Virus record (IMG/VR): IMGVR_UViG_3300025011_000634
Coordinates: 1 to 36,523 of that record
Source: a virus
Direction: 5' to 3' (one strand)
DNA: 36,523 nt
This document shows, piece after piece, positions 1 to 7,488 of this stretch. How positions within the stretch are numbered: position 1 is the stretch's first letter; each line of letters starts with the position of its first letter. A program made the translations under genes and the position numbers. Below the pieces are notes generated by a model. That model searched no databases, had not been told where the DNA came from, and saw only the letters and a program-made list of their open reading frames with translations.

Positions 1-54
1 TGGTACAGTAAAACAGGGAATATAAATGGTATTCCTACCTATAAGGAAAAGTAA
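1..54 (+). CDS. 3' end of an upstream gene (partial)
   Basis: The first reading frame is open from the left edge for 17 codons, ending in TYKEK and a TAA at 52-54. It sits just ahead of the next ribosome site, as expected for the tail of the preceding gene in the virion operon. Too little is present to assign a function. Confidence 0.5.
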   Translation, partial: WYSKTGNINGIPTYKEK

Positions 55-69
55 GAAAGGATGATTGAT

Positions 70-702
70 ATGCCTACAGTTGACCCGAATAGACCGGGAT
101 ACTATACGGACGGTACGCCTATTCCGAGTACAACCGGACAGAGTCAACAAGCTGGTTATCCCATTGGGACTAATATAAGTGGTTCGACTGTTCCCCAAGA
201 CCCTGCTATAGCACAACAGGCAAATGCTATACGTACTGCATCTGGAACAACTCAGCCTATCAGTAGGCCGGGTAATCCTTATAATGCACAAGGCTCAAGG
301 GTGACGTATCGAACTGCTGACAATAAAATATCAGATAGCTCCAATAGGGACGCATACGCCTATTATGGTGTGCCAACTTCAAATGGTCTCGCACAAGGTA
401 ATGAGCAGTATGAGTTTGCGGAAAAGTTGAAGCAGTGGGAGAGAGAATTTAAGGAAATGCAAAAACAAAATGGATTTACGAACCAAATGGATTGGAATAG
501 ATTCGATGGATTCGCCGCTACTAATCCTATAACCGGTGAGACGCTGACTAGATCACCGTCGAGTTCGGGAGGACAATCAGTAACAATGCTTCCTGCGTCC
601 ATTTCAGCATTACATCCAGGAGCAACAAATATAACTAAGTACGCTGATGGCAGTTACACATTCACCAACTCTAACGGGAGTAGGGGGTACTATTCGGGAT
701 AG
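70..702 (+). CDS. hypothetical virion-associated protein
   Basis: A 210-residue protein rich in Ser, Thr, Gly, Asn, Pro and Tyr, low in complexity over about residues 1-100, with a charged helical stretch (EKLKQWEREFKEMQKQ) near residue 120. No catalytic motif, signal peptide or membrane segment is visible. I prefer the ATG at 70 over the ATG at 61. The site AAAGGATGAT lies at a proper distance from 70 but directly abuts 61, and the next gene uses the same AAAGGATGAT element with the same spacing. It lies directly upstream of a virion transglycosylase in the same operon, so a tail or internal virion role is an inference from position only. Confidence 0.6.
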   Translation: MPTVDPNRPGYYTDGTPIPSTTGQSQQAGYPIGTNISGSTVPQDPAIAQQANAIRTASGTTQPISRPGNPYNAQGSRVTYRTADNKISDSSNRDAYAYYGVPTSNGLAQGNEQYEFAEKLKQWEREFKEMQKQNGFTNQMDWNRFDGFAATNPITGETLTRSPSSSGGQSVTMLPASISALHPGATNITKYADGSYTFTNSNGSRGYYSG

Positions 703-743
703 GGTGTATCGCTATTCCGACTATGTAGAAAGGATGATAGCGT

Positions 744-2087
744 ATGGCTGTATATGGGTTACAGACTGATTACGAAAAAAATAAGGACAAAGGTGTTCAG
801 TTATACATTCCTGGTCAAACCAAGTTCAACGAAGATGATGTGTTTCTAGGAGGAGTAGGGACGGGCATTACTGACGAAATGCTTGGCCCTTCTGTGATGC
901 GCGTCTTTGGCGATACTGCCGAGGGAACTTCTAGGGCTTACGATAGTTATCTCAGGAATAACGATTCCTCCTCATCTTCCCCCTTTGAAACAAATGATAC
1001 CGCTGCCCAAATAAGGCAGTCCGTCATTGCCGGCAATGCTGCTCCGCGCCCTGACTCTGATAGAGGAAGACCGTCTATGGACAGACTCCTTATGGAACAA
1101 AAACAGATACAGAGTGCCATTGATAATGCCTATAACCAAAATAAGTTCACCTATGACAAGGGGCAGGATTCTATCTCTAACAAGTACAAGCAGGATGCGC
1201 TTGACCATACCATTAGTCAGGATAATTTTTCTAACGAATACGATGTTGGTAAAATGATGGCTAGATATAAGGGCGAGGATACTTACGAGAGAACTGCTGA
1301 TGCGATTAAGAATGCTCAGTTTATGGCGAACCTTAACTCTAATAATTACAATGATGCGGAAAGCCGTAAGATATCTCAGCAGAATGCCAATGTGAATGAG
1401 TTGAATGTAACTGGTGAGTGGCCTAGTAGTGGAGGTGGATCCAGTGCGGGTCAATATGCTCCATCTATCAATAAGTACGCTAGTCAATTCGGGGTATCTC
1501 CCGGACTTATTGATGCGGTAATTACCCAAGAAAGCGGAGGAAATCCAAGTGCCATCAGTTCGGCAGGGGCAAGTGGGATAATGCAACTCATGCCGGGTAC
1601 TGCGAGAGAGTTGGGGGTTACCGATGCGTCAAATCCTGAACAGAGTATTATGGGTGGGACGAAATATCTCAGCCAGCAATTGCAAAAATACGGCAGCAAT
1701 GAATTGGCGTTGGCTGCTTATAATGCTGGGCCGGGTGCTGTGGATAATGCAATTAGTAAGGCTGGTAGTAGGGATTGGTCTGCGGTATCTCGGTTTTTAC
1801 CTAGTGAAACCCAGGGTTATGTGCCTAGTGTTTTAGGGGGTATTAAGCCTATTAAGACAAAGGCACTAAAGCCGAACGAGGTGTCCGGACAAGATGCGAA
1901 GATAGCACAGAACCAAGCCATTGCGCTCGTTGATGCCATGGACGCTCAAGGCAAGGGAGAGGACGAGATTTTAAATTACTTCAGGACAAACGCTTCTATC
2001 TTTGCCAATAAAGGGGTTGATCTTATCGACATAGGAGATTACACAAGGCGGAGAAGGTATCCTGATTTTGATCCCACCTCGAAGTAA
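744..2087 (+). CDS. virion-associated lytic transglycosylase (SLT domain)
   Basis: A 447-residue protein. The C-terminal half (about residues 242-365) is a clear soluble-lytic-transglycosylase domain: FGVSPGLIDAVITQESGG with the catalytic glutamate at residue 263, then GASGIMQLMPGTA and ALAAYNAGPGAV, the usual SLT motif order. Such domains cleave the glycan strands of peptidoglycan by a non-hydrolytic reaction and, in tailed phages, open the wall locally during DNA entry. The N-terminal 230 residues are Asn/Ser/Asp-rich and unassigned. There is no signal peptide, which fits delivery in the particle rather than secretion. It ends 12 bases before the large virion protein gene, in the same operon. 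Confidence 0.85.
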   Translation: MAVYGLQTDYEKNKDKGVQLYIPGQTKFNEDDVFLGGVGTGITDEMLGPSVMRVFGDTAEGTSRAYDSYLRNNDSSSSSPFETNDTAAQIRQSVIAGNAAPRPDSDRGRPSMDRLLMEQKQIQSAIDNAYNQNKFTYDKGQDSISNKYKQDALDHTISQDNFSNEYDVGKMMARYKGEDTYERTADAIKNAQFMANLNSNNYNDAESRKISQQNANVNELNVTGEWPSSGGGSSAGQYAPSINKYASQFGVSPGLIDAVITQESGGNPSAISSAGASGIMQLMPGTARELGVTDASNPEQSIMGGTKYLSQQLQKYGSNELALAAYNAGPGAVDNAISKAGSRDWSAVSRFLPSETQGYVPSVLGGIKPIKTKALKPNEVSGQDAKIAQNQAIALVDAMDAQGKGEDEILNYFRTNASIFANKGVDLIDIGDYTRRRRYPDFDPTSK

Positions 2088-2099
2088 GGAGATGATAAA

Positions 2100-5000
2100 A
2101 TGAGTAATCCATATTCTTACTTCGGCCTTGATGATCCGAACGGAAAATCAAAGAAGGAAGCCAATAATCCATTCTCGTATTTCGGGCTAGATATGCCGGA
2201 GGTAGATAAGCCTCATGAACCAACTTCGTCCATGGGAGATTTTCGCAGGATGGAAGGCGAGACCCCACTGCCCGATGATCCCCCCCTTAAACAATCCTCG
2301 ACATGGGATCAAGTAAAAGCTGGCGACATCAAGGGGATAGGCAGTGAAATTGCTCTTGGCCTATCCCAAGGATTAGCGAAAACAGGTTCGGCCAGACAAA
2401 ACGAAGATATTGCCAACTTGCTAACAAAAAATACTCTCCCAGGTATGGCCGACATGGGCAGACAACAACTAGCGGAAATACAGGCAAATAAGGAGTATTT
2501 AGAGGCAAACCCTGCTGATTCTCTTCCCGCAATGCTGGGAAAAGAGATCCCTAGTTTGCCATTGTGGATGACCGGGGAGAAGGCTGTGGTGGGGGCGGCG
2601 CAGGGAATTGGAAAGCTGGCTCCACGAATTGCCTCAGTAGCAGAGAAGGTCCCTGGTTTTATTAAAGGAGGATTGACTGACGCTACAGCTTTCGGAACGG
2701 TCGTTGCGCCTACGCAGAATCTGAGTGAAGGCGGAAGTATTCAGGATCTTATCGAGAGGGAGAAGCAGTTACCTGGCGTTCTGTTCGGTGGGGTAGCGGC
2801 AAGGGGCGCGCTTAAAGGGATAAGTAAGGGTGTAGAGGGTGCTAGAGATGTCCTTAAGCCTCGCGGTGTACCATTGGAACCAATTGCACAATCTCCTGCC
2901 ATGGAACCCCTCTTGCGTCCTAGAGAACCTATCCAAGCATCGCGACTACAGCAAGAACTTTCCGCCCCAAGGATTGAACTTCCGACAGGCGGGCCACTTG
3001 ATAGATTTCAGATAAAGCCTGATCAAAGGATAAGAGGATCGGTTGTTCCTGGTGAGCAGGTTCCGGGAGGGAGGACGGTTGAAGAAATCCCCAAGGTTGG
3101 GGAATCTGCTGCGCCGATTGGTGAGCCTATTAATTCTTTGGGCAATAGAAGTGCTGCTACTTCGATTGAAAGTCCATCATCTACATTGACCCTCAAGGGA
3201 CCTGATAGGATGTCTGTAAATCAACCGCAGATTAATGAACGTCAATTTGCACAAAATATTAGAGACTCAAAGGTGGCCCCTGACGAAATCAAGGCAAATT
3301 TAGACGAGAATCCACTTACCTATGAACCAATCACGAACAAAGAGACTTACGAAAAGGCTCAGTCTGTCGTTGGTGCAGATTCCATAAAGGCGAGAGAGTT
3401 ATTTGATGCCCCGTCAAAGGGAATAAATGCTGATGACGTGGCGTTAGGTGAGGCATTAATCGTTAAGGCTATTAAGGACGGTGACAACGCAGGAGCCAAT
3501 AAGCTTATTGCTGAATTGGCAGAAAAACTGACTACAGCAGGTCAAGCAGTACAGGCAGCCAGTATCTTTAAAAGGCTGTCCCCTGAGGGAATGTTGTTGT
3601 ATGCCCAAAGGACTGTTAATAGTGCAAATAAAGATATCCTAAAAAGATTGGGAACCAAGGCTAACAAGATTGAGCTAACACCTGAAGACAGTCAGTTTAT
3701 CACCGATACAATGCAGAGGGTTCAATCCTTGGATGATGGCAGAGAAAAAGATATTGCAATGGCGCAAATAATGAAGCTAATATCAGAAAAGGTTCCCGCT
3801 ACTTTATCCGATAAGGTAAAAGGATTACAGAGGATCTCTTTACTATTAAATCCGAAGTCTATGGTGAGAAATATTTTGGGCAATACTGTATTCGGTGCAG
3901 TTGATAATGCAAGCAACGTACTAGCTGCCCCAATCGATGCAATTACTAGCAAGATATTAAAGACGAATCGAACAACAAGTTTACCTAATCCCCTGAAGCA
4001 ATTAAAGAGTATGAAAGAGGGGGCAAAACTAACCGTACAGGATGCCAAGTTGGGGATAGATACGTATAACAATCCAACCCAGTATGAGTTCTCAGATAAG
4101 AGGGTTTTTGATAACAAGGTGTTAAACGCATTGGATCGAGGAACCGTCACGGGTCTAAAATTAGGCGATACCCCATTCCATAAAGCAGCTTATGATGACG
4201 TACTTCGTCAAATGATGAAGCTGGCTAAGGTTGATAAGCCAACTCAGGAGATGATTGCTCAAGCACAGAAAACGGCTACGCAAAGAACTTACCAGGATGT
4301 TAATGCCATGACCGAAGGGTTTAAGATGGCGCAACAATCGCTGAATAAGATTAGTTCGGCAGTTGGACTAGGTAGCTCGGAGTTTGGACTTGGTAACATC
4401 GTTATGCCATTCGTTAAAACTCCTGCAAATATTTTAAAAAGAGCTGTAGAATACAGTCCTACCGGGGTGGCAACCGCGCTGAGGGAAGCCACTAAGATCA
4501 AAAAAGGAACCTTTGATCAAAAGGCATTCGTTGACTCTATATCAAGAAGCGTAACTGGCACGGCGATAATCATGGTTGGGTATGATTTAGCGAAGAAGGG
4601 TATCATTACGGGTTCAGGAAACAAGGATAAGGATGTAGCAGCGTTCGAGCGCGGTCTAGGTAAAGAGGATTATGCCTTTAAGGTTGGTGATAATCTTTAT
4701 ACCTATTCATGGATGCAGCCCGCAAGTATGGCGCTGGCAATAGGGGCAGATATATTTCTTAAAGGCAAGGATCGCAAAGAAGCCGAAAATGTTGTTGTGG
4801 ATGCCGTAAAAAGCGGTGGCGAAACATTATTTAAGCAATCATTACTGCAAGGGGTTACGAGGTTCATGAGTGGATATAGCCCAATGGACAACCTTGCTAC
4901 TACCGCGCTTAATGCGCCAAATCAATTTGTCCCCACCATTGGTAAGCAGATATCACAAGTATTAGACCCCACTCAACGTTCAACGTATTCACCCACTAAC

Positions 5001-5453
5001 CTAGGCACCGAGAAGAACCTTATAAAGTCCAAGATACCGGGGCTAACTTCTTCTCTTGAACCTAAGATCAATACCTCTGGTGAAACAATGCAGAATTTTC
5101 AAGGCAAAAATAGTTTGTTCAATATCTTTGTAAATCCTGGAACATCTACTGAATTTAAACCAAACAAAGTCCAAAAAGAAATTCTAAGGATTTATGAATC
5201 GACAGGAGATAATACTATCTTTCCGAAAATAGCACCAAAAACACTGACCAACAAAGGCGTGTCCATCCAACTTACCCCGCAGGAAATAACAACTTTTCAG
5301 AGGTCCATAGGCAAAAGCACTGAGGAAAAAATGAGTCACATTGTGAATATGGGTGGTGATGACAAGAAAAAGGCCGAAAAACTAGCAGATGCCATTAGGG
5401 ATGCGTATGAGGAATCCAAAAAACAGTTATTGAAAAGCAGGGGAATAAAATAG
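2100..5453 (+). CDS. large internal/ejection-type virion protein
   Basis: A 1117-residue protein, the largest in the window, starting at an ATG behind AAGGAGATGATAAA. The N-terminus carries two copies of an NP(Y/F)SYFGLD motif (residues about 2-10 and 22-30), followed by a Pro-rich disordered stretch to about 360. The remainder is alanine- and lysine-rich helical sequence with hydrophobic segments (around residues 815-835 and 875-890). Proteins of this size and make-up beside an SLT enzyme at the end of a virion operon resemble the large polyvalent or internal virion proteins that podo- and sipho-type phages eject with DNA. That role is inferred from size, position and composition, not from a recognised catalytic domain. 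Confidence 0.6.
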   Translation: MSNPYSYFGLDDPNGKSKKEANNPFSYFGLDMPEVDKPHEPTSSMGDFRRMEGETPLPDDPPLKQSSTWDQVKAGDIKGIGSEIALGLSQGLAKTGSARQNEDIANLLTKNTLPGMADMGRQQLAEIQANKEYLEANPADSLPAMLGKEIPSLPLWMTGEKAVVGAAQGIGKLAPRIASVAEKVPGFIKGGLTDATAFGTVVAPTQNLSEGGSIQDLIEREKQLPGVLFGGVAARGALKGISKGVEGARDVLKPRGVPLEPIAQSPAMEPLLRPREPIQASRLQQELSAPRIELPTGGPLDRFQIKPDQRIRGSVVPGEQVPGGRTVEEIPKVGESAAPIGEPINSLGNRSAATSIESPSSTLTLKGPDRMSVNQPQINERQFAQNIRDSKVAPDEIKANLDENPLTYEPITNKETYEKAQSVVGADSIKARELFDAPSKGINADDVALGEALIVKAIKDGDNAGANKLIAELAEKLTTAGQAVQAASIFKRLSPEGMLLYAQRTVNSANKDILKRLGTKANKIELTPEDSQFITDTMQRVQSLDDGREKDIAMAQIMKLISEKVPATLSDKVKGLQRISLLLNPKSMVRNILGNTVFGAVDNASNVLAAPIDAITSKILKTNRTTSLPNPLKQLKSMKEGAKLTVQDAKLGIDTYNNPTQYEFSDKRVFDNKVLNALDRGTVTGLKLGDTPFHKAAYDDVLRQMMKLAKVDKPTQEMIAQAQKTATQRTYQDVNAMTEGFKMAQQSLNKISSAVGLGSSEFGLGNIVMPFVKTPANILKRAVEYSPTGVATALREATKIKKGTFDQKAFVDSISRSVTGTAIIMVGYDLAKKGIITGSGNKDKDVAAFERGLGKEDYAFKVGDNLYTYSWMQPASMALAIGADIFLKGKDRKEAENVVVDAVKSGGETLFKQSLLQGVTRFMSGYSPMDNLATTALNAPNQFVPTIGKQISQVLDPTQRSTYSPTNLGTEKNLIKSKIPGLTSSLEPKINTSGETMQNFQGKNSLFNIFVNPGTSTEFKPNKVQKEILRIYESTGDNTIFPKIAPKTLTNKGVSIQLTPQEITTFQRSIGKSTEEKMSHIVNMGGDDKKKAEKLADAIRDAYEESKKQLLKSRGIK

Positions 5454-5473
5454 CAGAGGTAAATTCCTCTGCT
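5452..5473. terminator. bidirectional hairpin between convergent genes
   Basis: AGCAGAGG and CCTCTGCT form an 8-bp stem around a 6-nt loop, starting on the last bases of the 1117-residue gene. The leftward transcript runs into a T-rich stretch after the stem, and the rightward one has T-rich sequence about 15 nt on. It separates the rightward virion operon from the leftward moron genes. Confidence 0.6.
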
Positions 5474-5476
5474 TAG

Positions 5477-5590
5477 TTAAACGACTTTATTCCTTTTTCT
5501 ATCTTCATTCCATCTATCTAGCCATGCTATTCCGTGCCAAACACCACCACATATCATACATCCCATAACGAAAACTATTAACTCATCCAT
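5477..5590 (-). CDS. 37-residue small membrane protein
   Basis: ATG at 5590 is preceded by GGTGGGAGGT at ideal spacing. The product begins MDELIVFVMGCMICGGVWHG, a single short hydrophobic segment with two Cys, followed by a basic, Trp-containing tail. It overlaps the end of the upstream 51-codon gene by 13 bases, so the two are probably translationally coupled. Function unknown. A lysogenic-conversion or lysis-regulating micropeptide is possible from size and place. Confidence 0.5.
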   Translation of the reverse strand: MDELIVFVMGCMICGGVWHGIAWLDRWNEDRKRNKVV

Positions 5591-5733
5591 TTGCGAATAC
5601 CTCCCACCTGATCCATCTTGTATCCGGTTAAATAAGTACAGCTACAGAACAATACCACAACAATACCCTGCCATAATACTAAGTCTATTACCCAACTCAA
5701 CAAAATGGAACTGGCTAGAATTAAGCCGAACAT
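5578..5733 (-). CDS. 51-residue small membrane protein
   Basis: I choose the ATG at 5733 because TGGAGGGAGAGA sits immediately upstream. An earlier in-frame ATG at 5769 has no ribosome site. The product opens MFGLILASSILLSWVIDLVL and continues hydrophobic through about residue 35, so it should span the membrane once or twice, with a short charged tail. It is followed with a 13-base overlap by another tiny membrane ORF. No family is recognised. Both lie downstream of the secreted FN3-like gene but behind a hairpin, so they may have their own weak promoter or depend on read-through. Confidence 0.55.
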   Translation of the reverse strand: MFGLILASSILLSWVIDLVLWQGIVVVLFCSCTYLTGYKMDQVGGIRKWMS

Positions 5734-5785
5734 TCTCTCCCTCCATTTCTTTATGCAACAGTCTATCATTTACCTACGTAACAAT

Positions 5786-5815
5786 AAAGGAGCAGGATTA
5801 TCCACCCACTCCTTT
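5786..5815 (-). terminator. hairpin terminator after the FN3-like gene
   Basis: AAAGGAG at 5786-5792 pairs with CTCCTTT at 5809-5815, just past the stop of the leftward FN3-like gene. In the leftward RNA the stem ends in CUCCUUUAUUG. The rightward strand also has a T-run after the stem, so it may work both ways. Confidence 0.5.
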
Positions 5816-5823
5816 TTATCTCT

Positions 5824-6540
5824 TTATTTAGCCAAACTCAATGCCTGTAACTGAGCTATTGCTTCATCATCCTTCATGGATCCATTCATGACCTGAATTG
5901 AGATGTTGTTATATTGCTTGGCCTTTAAAGTTAAATTTGATCCCTGCACTATCATCCCCTGAACTATTCGCTTAAATGTAGTGTTGGATTCATATCTTAA
6001 CTTGTGAATCTGCAGTTCAATAATTAGATTATTTATCCTAGCATTGATGGCTAGCGTTGAACCAGGTGGGGCTATGACTTCCTGCGCCCTCATGGCTGTA
6101 ATCTGTTCCGATTTATTAGGCCTTAGGGTTGTCGCTTTAACCACTTTACTGTAAGGAGACATATAATCATCCTTTACGGTAGCGACCATAAAGTACATCG
6201 TGGTACTAGGCGGTACGTCGTAAACACTAGCTGAATAATTACCAGCCCATGCAAAATCGTTTGCTCCATCAGAGTTGACGAGTAGGGTAAATACTCCATC
6301 TTTCTCATCACAAGAATAGACAAGGTAGTAATCCGCGCCCGCAACTTTACTCCAACCGATTTTAATTTGGCTACTAGATACAGCCTTTGCTTTTGCTGTT
6401 TTTGGTGCTTTAACGGATGCTGATTCGATTTTAGACGAATTAGATTGCTTTGTATTCTCTGACAATTCCCCCGCCATCACAGGTAACGCAAGCACTACGA
6501 CCATCATCATAGCTAGAACCACTGACTTAATTCTTTTCAT
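5824..6540 (-). CDS. secreted fibronectin type III-like protein
   Basis: A 238-residue protein with a classic signal peptide: a basic MKRIK start, a hydrophobic core to about residue 20, and an Ala-x-Ala-like site near residue 23 (LPVMA-GEL). Residues about 44-137 form a fibronectin type III-like beta domain (IKIGWSKVAGADYYLVY, then TTMYFMVATV and SPYSKVVKATT). The C-terminal 80 residues are helical and unassigned. The ribosome site AGAGGAGGT and an extended -10 promoter lie directly upstream. Alone on the opposite strand between virion and lysis genes, it fits a lysogenic-conversion moron that puts a protein on the host surface or outside. Its binding partner is unknown. Confidence 0.75.
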   Translation of the reverse strand: MKRIKSVVLAMMMVVVLALPVMAGELSENTKQSNSSKIESASVKAPKTAKAKAVSSSQIKIGWSKVAGADYYLVYSCDEKDGVFTLLVNSDGANDFAWAGNYSASVYDVPPSTTMYFMVATVKDDYMSPYSKVVKATTLRPNKSEQITAMRAQEVIAPPGSTLAINARINNLIIELQIHKLRYESNTTFKRIVQGMIVQGSNLTLKAKQYNNISIQVMNGSMKDDEAIAQLQALSLAK

Positions 6541-6567
6541 CTCATACCTCCTCTAAATTTTCCCATA

Positions 6568-6573
6568 ATTATA
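6568..6573 (-). promoter_or_regulatory. extended -10 promoter for the FN3-like gene
   Basis: On the minus strand the sequence reads TGGTATAAT, an extended -10 with a perfect TATAAT hexamer, 28 bases upstream of the start codon. The -35 region is poor and overlaps the first TTACNGTAA box (6594-6602), so a regulator could control it. Confidence 0.55.
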
Positions 6574-6593
6574 CCATTTGGTTTTTGCGAAAT

Positions 6594-6636
6594 TTACTGT
6601 AATTTGTTGCAAAATAATAAAATCACTTTACAGTAA
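6594..6636. promoter_or_regulatory. twin TTACNGTAA operator-like boxes
   Basis: TTACTGTAA (6594-6602) and TTACAGTAA (6628-6636) are each perfect 9-bp palindromes around a central base, in the larger context TTTAC(T/A)GTAATT, with centres 34 bp apart. The first covers the -35 area of the leftward FN3 promoter and the second abuts the -35 of the rightward promoter at 6643. A dimeric repressor shared by the two divergent units is the simplest reading. The protein is unknown. Confidence 0.5.
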
Positions 6637-6642
6637 TTGTCT

Positions 6643-6670
6643 TTGCGTAAATCGACATCCGTGGTACACT
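6643..6670 (+). promoter_or_regulatory. candidate promoter for the lysis region leader RNA
   Basis: TTGCGT (6643-6648), a 16-bp spacer and TACACT (6665-6670) preceded by TG (extended -10, TGGTACACT). It is the only rightward promoter-like signal I see between the leftward moron genes and the lysis genes. Transcription would start near 6676, just at the first stem of the structured RNA. Confidence 0.5.
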
Positions 6671-6676
6671 ATTAAA

Positions 6677-6783
6677 ACTAAGGCTTGGCTAAACTGATCA
6701 TTTAGCGACGCACGCTCCTTGTCCGAGCAGCCTTAGTATTACTGGACAAATCCCAATGACAAGGGGTGCTGATATATCGCACC
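6677..6783 (+). ncRNA. candidate structured leader RNA with pseudoknot
   Basis: Seen directly: P1 is a perfect 9-bp stem (6677-6685 with 6729-6737) enclosing two hairpins. P2 is GCTAAA/TTTAGC with a 7-nt loop containing the self-complementary TGATCA. P3 is GCTC/GAGC with the loop CTTGTCC at 6718-6724. The P3 loop is complementary to GGACAA at 6744-6749, giving a 6-bp pseudoknot. A competing 7-bp pairing exists between 6717-6723 and GACAAGG at 6758-6764. A further hairpin GGTGC/GCACC (6765-6783) follows, then an intrinsic terminator. I match it to no riboswitch or ribozyme family I know. It could be a riboswitch-like leader of the lysis operon or a stand-alone small RNA of about 145 nt. Confidence 0.5.
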
Positions 6784-6785
6784 TA

Positions 6786-6818
6786 AAAAGACAGGTATCG
6801 AATTGATGCCTGTCTTTT
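6786..6818 (+). terminator. intrinsic terminator/attenuator before lysis genes
   Basis: A long stem pairs 6786-6799 with 6805-6818: 14 bp with one T-G wobble, GACAGG/CCTGTC at the core and loop GAATT. The 3' arm ends in TTTT. It lies between the only visible lysis promoter and the ribosome site at 6830-6837, so transcripts entering the lysis genes must pass it. Confidence 0.7.
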
Positions 6819-6844
6819 CCTATTCCCAAAAGGAGGGTGCAACT

Positions 6845-7249
6845 ATGTGGGTTAAGCTATGCAACTGGCTCAAAGAAAAAGAACGACTTCCACCGGACAA
6901 CCACAACGAAAGCACTAAACTATGGAGCAAGGGCTACAGAAAAGCATTTCAAGAGACAAGCGAGTATGTAGCAGACATTAAACCAAATAAACCGCTAATC
7001 ATCGGCGTATTAACCGTAGTCCTTTTGTCTATGTCCTTCCTCGCCCTTTACATCGAATACTCCAAAATAAATATAAATTCTGCAAGCATTGAGTCTTTAG
7101 AATCTCTTCCTGACATCGGCCCAGTATTAGCAAGGAGAATCGTTGAAGGTAGGCCTTATGAAGACGTTTGGGCACTGGATCGGGTTAGCGGGATAGGCCC
7201 AGAAACCATAAAGGCAATCGAGGATAAAGTTAAAACGAGGGGGTTGTAA
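6845..7249 (+). CDS. membrane-anchored ComEA-like helix-hairpin-helix protein
   Basis: A 134-residue protein. I choose the ATG at 6845 because AAAGGAGGG precedes it. The ATG at 6803 lies inside the terminator stem. The charged N-terminal ~47 residues precede one membrane segment (about 48-67, LIIGVLTVVLLSMSFLALY). Residues 75-134 are a double helix-hairpin-helix (ININSASIESLESLPDIGPV, then VSGIGPETIKAIEDKV), closely following ComEA, the DNA-binding receptor of competence. By family topology the HhH domain would face outside. It heads the lysis gene group, an unusual place for a DNA-binding membrane protein. A role in DNA handling at the cell surface, or a captured domain in a lysis regulator, are both possible. 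Confidence 0.75.
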   Translation: MWVKLCNWLKEKERLPPDNHNESTKLWSKGYRKAFQETSEYVADIKPNKPLIIGVLTVVLLSMSFLALYIEYSKININSASIESLESLPDIGPVLARRIVEGRPYEDVWALDRVSGIGPETIKAIEDKVKTRGL

Positions 7250-7250
7250 T

Positions 7251-7478
7251 TTGGAAAGTTTGATAAAGTACGGAATTGATAACAATATTATCTTCCTATC
7301 CCTGTTTGTATTGTCAATAGGTGGATTATCATGGCTGATAAAGTGGATACTCCAGACCAATGATGAGAGAGAAGGCAGGTATATTACGACAATCGAAAAA
7401 CTGTCTGACAACCTGGAGGTTATCAAGGATGTCCAAACGTCTGTTGAGAGAATCGAGAGAAAGTTAGAGGCTAGATAG
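7251..7478 (+). CDS. BhlA/UviB-like holin
   Basis: 75 residues from a TTG start behind GAGGGGGTTGTAAT. One hydrophobic helix (about residues 13-33, NIIFLSLFVLSIGGLSWLI) is followed by a charged coiled-coil (ERE.RY...IEKLSDNLEVIK...VERIERKLEAR). This is the layout of the BhlA/UviB bacteriocin-holin family, which makes membrane lesions letting the endolysin reach the wall. It directly precedes an amidase gene, the usual holin-endolysin pair. Confidence 0.8.
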   Translation: MESLIKYGIDNNIIFLSLFVLSIGGLSWLIKWILQTNDEREGRYITTIEKLSDNLEVIKDVQTSVERIERKLEAR

Positions 7479-7488
7479 GAGGGCAATT

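Noticed and set aside
61-69. ATG at 61 as first-gene start
   Set aside because: It directly abuts the AAGG site. ATG 70 has proper spacing and matches the arrangement of the next gene.
972-1586. 204-codon minus-strand frame opposite the transglycosylase gene
   Set aside because: No ribosome site, no domain, and fully antisense to a gene with clear SLT motifs.
6677-6783. Hammerhead, pistol or c-di-GMP riboswitch identity for the leader RNA
   Set aside because: CTGATCA is not the CUGAnGA core, and no GAAA or other required consensus segments are in place.
6803-6844. Upstream ATG for the ComEA-like gene
   Set aside because: It lies in the terminator stem with no ribosome site, whereas ATG 6845 follows AAAGGAGGG.
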